Part shown: in pieces, positions 35,417-44,927 of the stretch | How positions within the stretch are numbered: position 1 is the stretch's first letter | Layout of the letters: each line of letters opens with the position of its first letter | Source of the DNA: Pseudofrankia coriaricola | Lineage (GTDB): Bacteria > Actinomycetota > Actinomycetes > Frankiales > Frankiaceae | Length of the DNA stretch: 64,000 bases | Assembly: GCF_001854805.1 (NCBI RefSeq) | Contig: NZ_MBLO01000210.1 | Span: 1-64,000 of the forward strand | Direction of reading: 5' to 3' | The notes under the pieces: model-generated | Databases searched by the model: none | Seen by the model: the letters and a program-made list of their open reading frames with translations, nothing else | What the model was told of the DNA's origin: nothing | Position numbers and translations under genes: made by a program

Positions 35417-35789
35417 TACCACAGTAGCGCATGCCCGGATCGCCCGTGAGCATGCCCCACGCGCGTGTCGAATCCCACCCAGCCAGATCCCGGTCGGCCG
35501 TGACCGTCCCGGCCGGTGGTCCCACCCGTCGCCGCAGGTCGCGGAGCGCCACGCGCAACCTCGTTCACGAGGCGTGACGTTCCGCTGCCCCACACCTCTG
35601 GGTCAGACCACATCAGGGCCCACGCCGCGCGTATCCAGCGCGGCGGTCGCAAGTCTGGCGACGGGCGACCAGGCCGCGCGGGCAGCGGCGGACGATCAGG
35701 CGGCGGTGCGCTGGCGGGTGACAACAGCCTGGCGCCCGCGTCGACCATATGGCCAACGTGGGCGCCAGGTAGAGGAGGGCGGCCGCCGG

Positions 35790-36125
35790 TCAGGCGGCGG
35801 CAAGCGCCCAGTGAACGGCCAGCCAGACAGCACTGGTGGCGCCCCAGAGGGCGAGAGCGAGCAGGAGCGCGGCCACAGCCCGGCCGCGGCTGGTCAGCCG
35901 CAGCGCGGGCGTCTGCCGGCTCGTCCGCCGGCGGCCGGACCTCGCGCCGGCGACCGGATGCTCGGCCGCCACGGCCCGCGCGAGCGGGCTGGGCACCGGC
36001 GGCGGGGCAGCGCTCGCCGGGCGGCGACGTGTTGTCGGTACGGGCAGGGCAATCACGTCGGCGCCGTCCGACTGTCGCGCGGCCGGGCGCCCTGGGACCA
36101 GGGTGGCCCCACGCGGGTTCGTCAC
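35790..36125 (-). CDS. Small single-pass membrane protein between nrdR and lexA
   Basis: 111 residues: a basic Pro/Arg-rich N-terminal half (about 1-75), then LRLTSRGRAVAALLLALALW and one hydrophobic segment to the end. GTG 36125 has a strong AGGAGG five bases upstream. In mycobacteria the slot divergent from lexA and next to nrdR holds the SOS-induced wall protein Rv2719c (ChiZ), and the RGR-plus-TM stretch resembles such proteins; the C-terminal LysM domain is missing here. It may be a division inhibitor in the YneA/ChiZ sense, or a truncated relic. No homology beyond the TM region is claimed. Confidence 0.5.
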   Translation of the reverse strand: MTNPRGATLVPGRPAARQSDGADVIALPVPTTRRRPASAAPPPVPSPLARAVAAEHPVAGARSGRRRTSRQTPALRLTSRGRAVAALLLALALWGATSAVWLAVHWALAAA

Positions 36126-36410
36126 GCCAACCTCCTAGCGGCCGGGCCGTCACCCGGCACAGCTCGTCAAGCGAAGCTCAACCAACGTCGGGGAGTCCGG
36201 GGCGGGAGCCATCGATGAGCCGAGCCGACGGATCACCGAGGGAGTCATCCCCGGCAGACATCTGGGGCCATCGGAAAGCTAGCCCAAGATCTACATATGG
36301 CGGCGACCGGCAGCAGTGGCCGGTAGCTGGGGTCAGGACGGGGACAGGGCCCGCTTCGAACTGATGGTCGATTCTTACACGCACAAGGCCGGCAGAACAC
36401 GCAGACACGC

Positions 36411-36451
36411 TCGAACGCCTGTTTGAGATTCACGCGCCGCCGGGCTACGGT
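36411..36451 (+). promoter_or_regulatory. lexA promoter with overlapping SOS box
   Basis: TCGAACGCCTGTTTGA (36411-36426) matches the actinobacterial LexA site TCGAAC-N4-GTTCGA with one mismatch. TTGAGA (36423-36428), 17 bp, TACGGT (36446-36451) form a plausible promoter, so LexA would cover the -35: autoregulation. Confidence 0.7.
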
Positions 36452-36482
36452 CGTCACACGATCGGGCGCAACCCGACTCCCC

Positions 36483-36491
36483 TTATCCACA
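36483..36491 (+). promoter_or_regulatory. DnaA box in the lexA leader
   Basis: TTATCCACA, a perfect match to the canonical 9-mer, about 70 bp upstream of the lexA ATG and roughly 30 bp downstream of the predicted transcription start. Confidence 0.55.
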
Positions 36492-36559
36492 GGTGAAACC
36501 CTGCGGGAGCCGGCGGCCCGGTCCAGCAGCATGACCTCGAGGCGAGGAGAATCTAGGCC

Positions 36560-37408
36560 ATGACCACGCAGGGCAGGGGTCCGCGCAGGGCCGGTCGCCC
36601 GTCGGCGAGCCGCGATGAGGAGAGCGGTGGCACCGTGCGCGACTTCCCCGACGGCCCCGTCGACGACGACGGCCTGACTCCCCGTCAGCGCAAGGTGCTC
36701 GAGGTGATCCGCAATGCGGTCGAGCGGCGCGGCTACCCGCCCAGCGTGCGCGAGATCGGCGAGGCAGTGGGCCTGACCAGCACCAGCAGCGTCGCGCACC
36801 AGCTCAAGATGCTCGAGGACAAGGGCCTGCTGCGCCGCGACCCGAACCGGCCGCGGGCGATCGAGGTGGTCTCCCCCGAGGGCGGCCGGCCGGTCAGGCC
36901 GATTCCGAAGACTCGTCAGGCGGCCGGCACGAGCAGGGCCCGGGGCGGCGCGAACCCGCTGCGGGTGCACACGCTCGACCCAGCCGGCGACGCGCTTGCC
37001 CGCGAGGGCGACGAGAAGGACGCGTTGACGGCGGCGACGGCCTACGTGCCGCTGGTCGGCCGGATCGCCGCCGGTGGGCCGATCCTCGCCGAGCAGGCGG
37101 TCGAGGACGTGCTGCCGCTGCCGCGCGAGATCGTCGGCGAGGGCACGCTGTTCCTGCTCCGCGTCGTCGGTGATTCGATGATCAACGCGGCCATCTGCGA
37201 CGGTGACCTGGTGGCCGTCCGCCAGCAGCCAGTCGCCGAGAACGGCGAGATCGTCGCCGCGCTGATCGACGGAGAGGCGACCGTCAAGCGGCTGCGCCGC
37301 CGCGACGGCCACGTCTGGCTCCAGCCGGAGAACCCAGCCTTCCACGACATCCCCGGCGACGACGCCACCGTCCTGGGACGGGTAGTCGCCGTCATGCGCC
37401 GGGTCTAG
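36560..37408 (+). CDS. lexA: SOS repressor LexA
   Basis: 282 residues. Winged helix at about 40-105 ([40 protein letters not shown]), S24 autoprotease at 160-280. The cleavage site is Ala171-Gly172 (GRIAAGGP); the catalytic dyad is Ser206 (VGDSMINA) and Lys243 (ATVKRL). The protein is longer than E. coli LexA because of an N-terminal extension of about 37 residues and a linker of about 55 residues (106-160). A GAGGAGA ribosome site precedes ATG 36560. Confidence 0.97.
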   Translation: MTTQGRGPRRAGRPSASRDEESGGTVRDFPDGPVDDDGLTPRQRKVLEVIRNAVERRGYPPSVREIGEAVGLTSTSSVAHQLKMLEDKGLLRRDPNRPRAIEVVSPEGGRPVRPIPKTRQAAGTSRARGGANPLRVHTLDPAGDALAREGDEKDALTAATAYVPLVGRIAAGGPILAEQAVEDVLPLPREIVGEGTLFLLRVVGDSMINAAICDGDLVAVRQQPVAENGEIVAALIDGEATVKRLRRRDGHVWLQPENPAFHDIPGDDATVLGRVVAVMRRV

Positions 37409-37457
37409 GGCCGTCCCGCGGCGGACGCTCCGCGCCCGCCGCCGGGCGCGGCCTGTC

Positions 37458-37472
37458 GGGCGCTGAGCGCCC
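37458..37472 (+). terminator. Small hairpin after lexA
   Basis: GGGCGC-TGA-GCGCCC, 50 bp after the lexA stop, followed by CTCCCC rather than a U-run. A weak terminator candidate. Confidence 0.3.
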
Positions 37473-37672
37473 TCCCCACCTGGTTCCAGGTACAAGCGTA
37501 TGACGGGGGCTGGTCTGGTCCGGGGCCGACGACGTGGTCCGGTTAGTGCAGCGCTGATGCGCCGTCACCAGCGGTGGTTGGGTTGCGTAGTCGCGCTCCC
37601 GTCAGGCAGCTTCGCCTGCGCCCAACGTGACGTCTCGGGGTCGAACTCGGCTGGCCGACGATCCAAAGTTGG

Positions 37673-38968
37673 CTAGTTGGGTTCGGCCTTGCGGCGTATC
37701 GAGTAGTGCAGGACGAGGAACGGCAGGCCGAACACCCAGAACTCGTGTTCGGCCCGCAGTTCGCCGTCCTGGACGTAGACGTCGAGTTGCTCGGCGAAGC
37801 CGTGGACCACGGCGGCGGTCAGCTCCTTCGTCTCCGCGTCCACGTAGGTCAGATAGTGCCCGGGCTGGTCCAGGTCGCCGCGACTGGAGAGGACCAGGCC
37901 TCCGCCGGCCCGCGCGCTCGGCGCCAGGGTGGCCGTGAAACTGGCCCGCGGCAGCGGGAACCCGACGCTGACGTAGCCCCGGCCATCCCGGCGGTAGGTC
38001 GTGTAGATCCCGACGAACAGGGGCTCGTCGTTGTCGACGTAGGACCTGATCCAGCCCCGGACGCTCACCGTGCCGTAGCCCGCACGGCTGATCGTGTCGA
38101 TCCGGCTGTGAACGCCGCGCTGCGCCTCACGCTGGTTCATGGGCACATTCGCCTGCCCGAGCGGGCGCGCCAGCAGCGTGCGGTAGAGCAGGTAGCCAGG
38201 CCGAACCCATAGCCGCCACCGCGGAACGATGTCGAGCGTGAACCGCGTCGTGTGCTCGTAGAACTCGCGTACCAGCGGGGCGACGGCCGCGGGATCGAAC
38301 TCCGGGCCCGCCAGATCGTCCAGCGAGGCGACGATCCCGACGTCGGGCGCGGCGGCCTGGTAGTCGCCGCCGAGCCCCTCGGCCAGGTCGCGTACATAGC
38401 CCGTCCCGACATAGCGGGTCCTGGCCACCAGCGGGACCACGAACGGCAGGTCCTCGGCGCTGACCCGCTCAGCGAGCATCGCCACCTGCGGGTCGCGGAA
38501 GATCCCCGCCGACGCGGTCCGGAAGACGAGCACGGTGGCGCTGCCGACGAGCGCGGCCGGGACCCCGCCCCAGAGCAGCCAGCAACCGGAACCGACAGCG
38601 AGACCCACCAGCGGGCCGACTACCACCTTCTGGGGACGAAGCCCGAGCGCGCCGGCCAGCCCGCCGATGACCAGGCCCACGACGATCGGCCCGGCCCCGG
38701 TCACCGCTCCCAGGGCCCAGGCCAGGGGCGCGGCGATCGCCGTGCTCATCACGATTCGCGACCACAGCGCGGGAATCTGGCCGGGACGTTGTCGCGCCCG
38801 CGCGACCGCCTCCGAGACCGTCACCAGCAGGCCGCAGACCACTGCCGCCACGATCATGGGAAGAACGCCCCACCGGGCGGCGAGGGACAGCCCGGCAACC
38901 GCGCCGATGACAGCGGCCAGCCCGAGCGAACCGGACCTGTCAGCCTTGCCCGGTTTCTCCACGACCAC
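37673..38968 (-). CDS. Membrane protein of unknown function
   Basis: 431 residues. Roughly five hydrophobic segments in the first 170 residues ([93 protein letters not shown]) precede a soluble domain (about 170-431) rich in Tyr/Arg. No enzyme motif is recognised. GTG 38968 is the best available start. It is convergent with lexA and downstream of hflX on the same strand. Confidence 0.65.
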   Translation of the reverse strand: MVVEKPGKADRSGSLGLAAVIGAVAGLSLAARWGVLPMIVAAVVCGLLVTVSEAVARARQRPGQIPALWSRIVMSTAIAAPLAWALGAVTGAGPIVVGLVIGGLAGALGLRPQKVVVGPLVGLAVGSGCWLLWGGVPAALVGSATVLVFRTASAGIFRDPQVAMLAERVSAEDLPFVVPLVARTRYVGTGYVRDLAEGLGGDYQAAAPDVGIVASLDDLAGPEFDPAAVAPLVREFYEHTTRFTLDIVPRWRLWVRPGYLLYRTLLARPLGQANVPMNQREAQRGVHSRIDTISRAGYGTVSVRGWIRSYVDNDEPLFVGIYTTYRRDGRGYVSVGFPLPRASFTATLAPSARAGGGLVLSSRGDLDQPGHYLTYVDAETKELTAAVVHGFAEQLDVYVQDGELRAEHEFWVFGLPFLVLHYSIRRKAEPN

Positions 38969-39202
38969 GTCACGAACCTATCGGCCGCCCGGAGAAACCT
39001 CGGCGATATGTCGGTGGGCGATCAGGCGGAGCTCTGCATCCGACCAGCTCTGCATCCGACCGGACGTCACGGTCATCTGATCCCGCTCGGCATGGCCAGG
39101 CCGGCGGTCCAGGGACACGGACCCGTGTCCCTGGACCGCCCCGTAATCCTGGACCGCCGAGAACGTCAGGACGCTGCCGGCGCGTCGACGCGGAACGCCG
39201 CG
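38969..39202. other. Intergenic after hflX
   Basis: 234 bp between the hflX stop and the membrane protein start. Two short direct repeats are visible (GCTCTGCATCCGACC near 39030 and 39046; ACGGACCCGTGTCCCTGGACC near 39118 overlaps a preceding GTCCAGGGACACGG arm), forming a hairpin around 39107-39138 that may terminate hflX. Confidence 0.4.
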
Positions 39203-40780
39203 CTAAGCGTCGATGCGCTGGCGGAAGGAGTCCAGCTCGGCGGCGAGACCCGCGGAGACGCGAGCGCGAAGCTCGGTGCCCGCCGCGGTGTGGGCCTGGT
39301 CGAGGACCTCGCCGGACTTGTGGATCCGGGCGACGAGATCCCCCCGGCTGTACGGAACGAGGACGTCGACCTCGACCTGCGGATGCGGCACCCGCGCGGC
39401 CAGGGCCTCCACCAGCTCGGCCAGGCCGGCGCCCGTCCTCGCCGACACACACACCGCGTCGGGCGCGATTCGCTTGATACCCGCGACCGTCGTCTTGTCG
39501 GCGATGTCGGTCTTGTTCACCACGACCAGCTCGGGCACGTTGCCGGCGTCGATGTCGTTCAGCACCTCGCGCACGGCCGAGATCTGCCCGATCGGGTCCG
39601 GATGCGAGCCGTCGACCACATGGACGATCAGGTCCGCGTCGGCGACCTCTTCGAGCGTGGAGCGGAACGCCTCGACGATCTGGTGCGGCAGGTGGCGGAC
39701 GAAGCCAACCGTGTCGGTGAGCGTGAACACCCGGCCGTCGGGCAGCGTCGCGCGGCGCACCGTCGGGTCCAGGGTGGCGAACAGCGAGTCCTCCACGAGC
39801 ACCCCGGCGCCGGTCAGCCGGTTGAGCAGCGACGACTTGCCGGCGTTGGTGTAGCCGGCGATCGCCACCGACGGCACCGCCCCGCGACGCCGGGACGACC
39901 GCTTGGTCTGGCGGACGGTCTCCATCTCGCGCAGCTCGCGGCGCAGCCGGGCGATCCGGGCGCGCAGCCGGCGCCGGTCCGTCTCGATCTTCGTCTCACC
40001 GGGGCCGCGCGTACCGATCGGGGCGCGGCCACCGGACGCGGCCTGCCGGGACATCGACTCACCCCAGCCTCGCAGCCGCGGCAGCATGTACTGCAGCTGC
40101 GCGAGCTCAACCTGCGCCTTGCCCTCCTTGGATGTGGCGTGCTGGGCGAAGATGTCCAGGATGAGCGCCGTCCGGTCGATGACCTTGACCTTGACGACGT
40201 CCTCCAGCTGGCGTAGCTGGCCCGGGGTGAGCTCACCGTCGCAGATCACCGTGTCGGCGCCGGCCGCCCGGACGACCTCGGCCAGCTCCTTGGCCTTGCC
40301 GGAGCCGACGTAGGTCGCGGGGTCCGGCTTGTCCCGGCGCTGGACGAGCGCGTCGAGCACCACCGAACCAGCGGTCTCGGCCAGCTGGGCAAGCTCCGCC
40401 ATCGAGGTCGTGGCGTCCCTGATCGTGCCGACGGTCCACACGCCGATCAGGACCACCTGCTCCAGCCGAAGCTGGCGGTACTCGACCTCGGTGACGTCGG
40501 TGAGCTCGGTGGCGAGCCCCGGCATCCGGCGCAGCGCGCCGCGTTCCTCGACCGCCAGCTCATCGCCGGCGTCATCGTAAAAACCGAGGCCCGGCAGTGT
40601 GATCGCGCCGCCTGCGTCGCTGGCGCCGGTGTTGGCCGCCAGCACCCTGGCGACAGCCTCGGAAGTGTTCCCGTCGCCCCGCGCAGCGCTACGGCCCTCG
40701 TCGATCCCGTTCGCGGAATCGGCTGGAGAGCTGAGCCGGCGGGCCGGGTTGGTCAGTGCGGATTCAGCGGGAAGACTCAT
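39203..40780 (-). CDS. hflX: Ribosome-associated GTPase HflX
   Basis: 525 residues. The N-terminal HflX domain (about 105-290; PDPATYVGSGKAKEL and the GTRGPGETKIETDRR linker) precedes the G domain (about 310-470): P-loop AGYTNAGKSSLLNRL, switch TLDPTVRR, DTVGF, NKTD. HflX splits stalled or stressed 70S ribosomes. The first 80 residues are a non-conserved acidic/Ala-rich extension. ATG 40780. Confidence 0.96.
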   Translation of the reverse strand: MSLPAESALTNPARRLSSPADSANGIDEGRSAARGDGNTSEAVARVLAANTGASDAGGAITLPGLGFYDDAGDELAVEERGALRRMPGLATELTDVTEVEYRQLRLEQVVLIGVWTVGTIRDATTSMAELAQLAETAGSVVLDALVQRRDKPDPATYVGSGKAKELAEVVRAAGADTVICDGELTPGQLRQLEDVVKVKVIDRTALILDIFAQHATSKEGKAQVELAQLQYMLPRLRGWGESMSRQAASGGRAPIGTRGPGETKIETDRRRLRARIARLRRELREMETVRQTKRSSRRRGAVPSVAIAGYTNAGKSSLLNRLTGAGVLVEDSLFATLDPTVRRATLPDGRVFTLTDTVGFVRHLPHQIVEAFRSTLEEVADADLIVHVVDGSHPDPIGQISAVREVLNDIDAGNVPELVVVNKTDIADKTTVAGIKRIAPDAVCVSARTGAGLAELVEALAARVPHPQVEVDVLVPYSRGDLVARIHKSGEVLDQAHTAAGTELRARVSAGLAAELDSFRQRIDA

Positions 40781-41145
40781 ACCGTCCGTTCCAACACGAC
40801 CGGCCCGTGCTTCGATTCCGCGCGGCGACCGGTCGGCCTAGTTGTCCGGGATGTGCGTTCGGGACCGCCTGCCCCGGTGCCGGTTCCCCCGCGACCGATG
40901 TGCTCCGGTGTTCCGGCCTCGGTCGTCAGGCTCTTCTCGGCCTCTCTGGCGGCCCGGCATTCGGGCCCGAACGCTCGGGCTCTCCGAACGACGGGCACGG
41001 GCACAGGATCCCCATCTTCACCCCGCTGGCACGGGAACCGCCGCGCCTCCGGTGAGGGTAGCGTGCCACGTCCCGCCTGCTCTCGCGACGGGATTTCCGC
41101 GGAAGACCACGGCCCGGCGGGCTGGCAGGTCCCGCGGCCGGCGGC
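40781..41145. other. Intergenic between hflX and dapF
   Basis: 365 bp with no supportable gene on either strand. It must contain the hflX promoter (minus strand). No clear promoter hexamers or hairpins recognised. Confidence 0.4.
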
Positions 41146-42036
41146 CTAGACGGAGCCCGCGGCCAGGGCCGGCTGGCTGTCGCGCGCCGCGGCTGCCAGC
41201 CAGTCGGGGCGCAGCAGGCCGTCGCTGACCAGCACGGCCGGGCCGCGCAGCCGGACCTGGTCGTCGTCCCACAGCACCGTCAGCAGCCCGCCCGGCACCC
41301 CCACCGGCACCGCCACCCCGGGCCCGAGGCCCGCCCGGGTGGCACTGGCCACCGCGACGGCGCAGGCCCCGGTCCCACACGACAGCGTCTCGCCGACGCC
41401 ACGCTCGTACACCCGCATCGCCACGGCGTCCGGCGCACCGATGACGATCTCGACGTTCACGCCGTCAGGGAAGACATCCGATGACACGTCCGGCGGCCTG
41501 GTCAGGTCGAGGGCGGCGAGGTCCGCCGGGCTCAGGCCGTCGGCGAAACAGACGGCGTGCGGGTTGCCCATCGACACCTGGGTGGCCCGGAAGGCCCGGC
41601 CGGCGACCGTCACGGTCACCGCGTCGAGGGAGCCGACCGACGGAGGCCCCATCTCGACCGTCACCTCACCCTCGGCGGGCACGTCCGCGCCACGCACCCC
41701 CGCCCGGGTCAGGACGGGAATCAGGCCGGGCCGCTCGTAGCCGGCGTCGACGAGGTAGCGGCCGAAGACCCGCAGCCCGTTGCCGCACATCTCCGCCAGC
41801 GACCCGTCCGCATTGCGGTAGTCCATGAACCATCGGGCCGCGTCAGGCCGTGCCACCGGCTGAGAGGCCCGCGGCTCGGCCGCGGCCAGCACCACCCGCA
41901 GCACGCCGTCGGCTCCGACACCGGTCCGCCGGTCGCACACCGCGCGCACCAGCTCCGGCGTCAGGTCGAGGTCGCCGTCCGGGTCCGGCACGATCACGAA
42001 GTCGTTGCCCGTCCCATGCCCCTTGACGAACCGCAC
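41146..42036 (-). CDS. dapF: Diaminopimelate epimerase
   Basis: 296 residues. Interconverts LL- and meso-diaminopimelate for lysine and peptidoglycan. Opening RFVKGHGTGNDFVIVPD and the two catalytic Cys motifs EMCGNGLRVFGRY (about 83-95) and SCGTGACAVAVA (about 219) are intact, as is the NPHAVCF motif. Starts at GTG 42036. Confidence 0.96.
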   Translation of the reverse strand: MRFVKGHGTGNDFVIVPDPDGDLDLTPELVRAVCDRRTGVGADGVLRVVLAAAEPRASQPVARPDAARWFMDYRNADGSLAEMCGNGLRVFGRYLVDAGYERPGLIPVLTRAGVRGADVPAEGEVTVEMGPPSVGSLDAVTVTVAGRAFRATQVSMGNPHAVCFADGLSPADLAALDLTRPPDVSSDVFPDGVNVEIVIGAPDAVAMRVYERGVGETLSCGTGACAVAVASATRAGLGPGVAVPVGVPGGLLTVLWDDDQVRLRGPAVLVSDGLLRPDWLAAAARDSQPALAAGSV

Positions 42037-42074
42037 CCGGCGATCCTACGGCGGCCGGTCGAGGGCTGGCGCTG

Positions 42075-42944
42075 TCAGGCGGTGGGTTGCATGTCGTGAG
42101 GGGCCGGACGGGGGTTGTCGTGGGCGTGGCGAGGACCGGGGTGGCCGGGGCGGCCGCGGCCCAGGGCGAGGAGCCGGGCGTCGTCGACGGGCAGGGGCGG
42201 GCAGAAGACCGGGCCGGCGGCGCGGTCGCAGCCAAGATCGGTGGCGCGGGCGGCGAAACGGGCGGTGTCGACGCCGTCGACGAGGACGGCGGCGCGGCGA
42301 CGGTGCGCGAGGGTGACCATCGAGGCGAAGACCGCCTCGCCTTCGAGGTCGCGAAGGGTGGCCCGCACGAAACGGTCGTCCATGCGGACCAGGTCAAGGG
42401 ACAGCAGGTCGAGCGTCGCCGGGGAGCCGATCCAGCTGCCGAACGCCCGGACCGAGACCGCGACACCGCGGGCTCGTAGCTGGTCGAGCAGGCGCGGCGA
42501 CGACGGGGCCGCCCGGCCGAGAGTCTCCTCGGTGAACGCAAGCCCCAGAGCGCCCGGTGGCAGGGCGCCCCGGTCGCGGACGAGCGCGGTCACCTCGGCG
42601 GCGAACGTCGGCCGGGCGAGCTGGCGGGAGCCGACGTGCAGCCATAGCCGGGGCGGGCGGATGTGGGTGCCGGCGGCCATCCGGTGCCAGGTGCGGCACT
42701 CGGTGATGGCGGCCCGCAGCGCCCACAGGTCGAGCTGATCGGCGAGGCCGGCGAACCGGGCGACGGCGCGGACGTCCGCCGCGTCGAGCAGGCCCCTTTC
42801 GGGGTGCGCCCACTGGAGGCGGGCGGTCATCCCGGGGACGGAACCGGTGCGTAGATCTACCTCTGGTTCGAAGGAGAACCGGAGGGTGCCGTCATCGAAG
42901 GCGGCATACAAGGCATGGATGAGCGCTAGGTCGAGCTCGGTCAC
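42075..42944 (-). CDS. Degenerate EAL-domain protein
   Basis: 289 residues with the EAL (c-di-GMP phosphodiesterase) fold: LRFSFEPEVDLRTGSVPGM near residue 21, LDLWALRAAI, LWLHVGSRQLARPTF, SVRAFGSWIGS. Catalytic residues have been lost: the ExLxR motif reads MTARLQW, the metal-binding DD and Lys positions read VRMDDRF, and the Gln before the final motif is changed (DRAAGPVF). It is probably a c-di-GMP binder, scaffold or regulator rather than an enzyme. GTG 42944, with GGGAGAG upstream, is preferred to a longer frame. Confidence 0.7.
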   Translation of the reverse strand: MTELDLALIHALYAAFDDGTLRFSFEPEVDLRTGSVPGMTARLQWAHPERGLLDAADVRAVARFAGLADQLDLWALRAAITECRTWHRMAAGTHIRPPRLWLHVGSRQLARPTFAAEVTALVRDRGALPPGALGLAFTEETLGRAAPSSPRLLDQLRARGVAVSVRAFGSWIGSPATLDLLSLDLVRMDDRFVRATLRDLEGEAVFASMVTLAHRRRAAVLVDGVDTARFAARATDLGCDRAAGPVFCPPLPVDDARLLALGRGRPGHPGPRHAHDNPRPAPHDMQPTA

Positions 42945-43075
42945 GCAAGACTCTCCCGGGGGCCGGGATGGACCAGCCACACTCCCACTGGCGCACACAG
43001 CGAGCGAGCGGTCGGCACACGTCAGGCCGCAGGGCGCGCAACGAGACGAAGCTCCGCCCAGAGGCCTACCAAGTA

Positions 43076-43226
43076 TCAGCGCGAGCCCACCAGGCGGCGG
43101 ACGGTGCCGACATCGGGCTGGCCGAGCCAGAATATCCGCGGATCACGCTTGAGCCACGACCTTTGGCGACGCGCGAACCGGCGCGTCGCGACCGCCGCCG
43201 CCACCCTGGCGTCCTCGGCTGGCTCG
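43076..43226 (-). pseudogene. miaA: C-terminal remnant of miaA
   Basis: The frame reads ARVAAAVATRRFARRQRSWL then KRDPRIFWL and ends LVGSR-stop: the C-terminal 40-50 residues of tRNA dimethylallyltransferase, a family of about 310 residues. Upstream, the same strand holds the end of the alpha/beta hydrolase gene in another frame, so the P-loop and tRNA-binding domains are absent. miaA normally lies between dapF and miaB in actinobacteria, where this scrap is. Confidence 0.7.
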
Positions 43227-44114
43227 TCAGGCGACCTCGGCGGTGGCTCCCGGGGTGGGGAACGTCGGCGTGGACAGGCCGGCGATGGCGCCGTGGACAA
43301 AGGCGATGAGAACGCCGGCCGTGCCGGCGGGATTCTGGGCGGCGGGCGAGTGCAACGCGTCGGGGATGACGGCGTAGCTGGCGCCGAGACGCGTCGCCAT
43401 CTCGGCCTGCATCCCTGGATGCCAGGCGTCGTCGCCGACGCCGTGGGTGACCAGCAGCGGAATGGCGTGCGCCGCGGCGACGGCGGCCGCGTCCGCGACC
43501 CGGTCGGGCTCGGCGAGCAGCGCCGCGCCCATGGCCAGCGTCCCCCGCTCGGAGCTGGCGAAGAAGCGCCGGCGCAGGAACTCGACCTCCTCCGGCGACC
43601 GGACGACGGTGTCGACGGCGCGTACGCCCTCCCAGACCGCGGCGAGCCCGGCCTGCGCGTGCAGCGCGATCAGGGCGCGCAGCGCCAGCCGCCGCGGCCC
43701 GACGATCGCCGCCGGCCCGGACCCCAGCAGCACGACGGACGCGAGCGCCGTCGGATGGGCGATCAGCGCGGCCCGGGCCACCAGCCCGCCGAAGGAGTGG
43801 CCGACGAGGTGCACCCGTCCACCCAGCTCCGCCGCGGCCAGCACCGTGTCGGCGGCGAGCGCGTCGACGGTGAACTGGCTGTCCGGCCCGTCCGCGTCGG
43901 GGACGGACTCGTACTGCCCCCTCAGGTCGACCGCCACGGCGCGCAGGCCGGCGGCGGCCAGCAGCGGCAGGATGGTGACGAAGTCCTCCTTGCTGCCGGT
44001 GAAGCCCGGCAGCAACAGGACGGCGGGGGCGTCGTCCTGGCCGGCGACGAGCGCCGCCAGACCCGCCACCGTCGTGCGCCGCGGCGCACCCAGCCCGTCA
44101 GCCGACGCCGTCAC
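43227..44114 (-). CDS. Alpha/beta hydrolase
   Basis: 295 residues. Oxyanion region LLLPGFTGSKEDF near 33, nucleophile elbow VGHSFGGL near 105, acid in VTHGVGDDAW near 220 and His in PDALHSPAA near 251, so the catalytic triad is complete. Substrate unknown. GTG 44114 overlaps the stop of the preceding dioxygenase-like gene by four bases, so the two are probably co-translated. It occupies the place where the body of miaA would be expected. Confidence 0.85.
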   Translation of the reverse strand: MTASADGLGAPRRTTVAGLAALVAGQDDAPAVLLLPGFTGSKEDFVTILPLLAAAGLRAVAVDLRGQYESVPDADGPDSQFTVDALAADTVLAAAELGGRVHLVGHSFGGLVARAALIAHPTALASVVLLGSGPAAIVGPRRLALRALIALHAQAGLAAVWEGVRAVDTVVRSPEEVEFLRRRFFASSERGTLAMGAALLAEPDRVADAAAVAAAHAIPLLVTHGVGDDAWHPGMQAEMATRLGASYAVIPDALHSPAAQNPAGTAGVLIAFVHGAIAGLSTPTFPTPGATAEVA

Positions 44115-44923
44115 GCGGCACCTCCCCTTTCCCACACGCACACGAAGTAGCCGACGCCGTATGGGGCGTCGGCGTAGAGCGGGTCGGCGGCCCAGCCCGC
44201 GGCGCCGACCGCGCGCACGGCGCCGGCGAGCACCTGCCAGGAAGCTCGGCCGGCGACCAGCAGGTCCGCGGCGAGTCCGGGCTCCAGACCGAGCAGGGCC
44301 TCGAGGTCCACGTCCGCCAGCGCCCGCTCGACGATCTCGTCGTACGGCTCTGCCCGCTCGTCGAGCGAACCGGGGGCCTTCGCCGTCCGCCGCGCACTCC
44401 CGTCACCCATGACCAGCAGCGCGACCCGCTCCCCCGCCGCCGCGGCCTCCGCTTCCAGCCCGGCGCCAAGCGCCGCGGCCTCGGCCGGCTCGGCCTTCGG
44501 CGACACGCCGATCCCGCGGCGCTCCACCTCCCAGCCGGTCTCCGCGAGCAGCCAGGCGCCCACCGCCAGCGACAGCGGCAACGCGGGAGCGCCCGTCCCG
44601 GCGATCGCCCCGCTGGCCGCGGCCTCGGCCTCGGCAACGACGTCGGCAGCGGCAGCCCCAGCACCGGCCAGCGGCCCGAGGGGGACACGGAAGTCGACGC
44701 CGAAGCCGTGGAAGTCGCCGACCGCGTCCGGCCCGTACGCACGGGAGCCGGTCGCGAGCGCCTCCGGGTCGTCGCCGACGACGAGGACGGCGTCCGGGTC
44801 CGCGGCGCGCAGCCGGCGGACGGCGGCGAGCGCCGGCTCCCGCGCGCCGACCGGCTCCCCCGCGCCGACCCGGGGTACGAGCAGGGGCGGGTGCGGGCAG
44901 ATCGCCGCGGCGACGAGCGTCAC
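44111..44923 (-). CDS. Class III extradiol dioxygenase subunit B-like protein
   Basis: 270 residues beginning LVAAAICPHPPLLVPRVG, the LigB-like fold; AAICPHPP provides a metal-ligand His and DGSARRTAKAPGSLDERA near 168 is typical of the actinobacterial homologues next to miaB. The segment GDFHGFGVDFRVPLG is also conserved in that group. The reaction is not known. GTG 44923 is chosen from family start; it begins five bases after miaB ends. Confidence 0.8.
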   Translation of the reverse strand: MTLVAAAICPHPPLLVPRVGAGEPVGAREPALAAVRRLRAADPDAVLVVGDDPEALATGSRAYGPDAVGDFHGFGVDFRVPLGPLAGAGAAAADVVAEAEAAASGAIAGTGAPALPLSLAVGAWLLAETGWEVERRGIGVSPKAEPAEAAALGAGLEAEAAAAGERVALLVMGDGSARRTAKAPGSLDERAEPYDEIVERALADVDLEALLGLEPGLAADLLVAGRASWQVLAGAVRAVGAAGWAADPLYADAPYGVGYFVCVWERGGAA

Positions 44924-44927
44924 CTGG

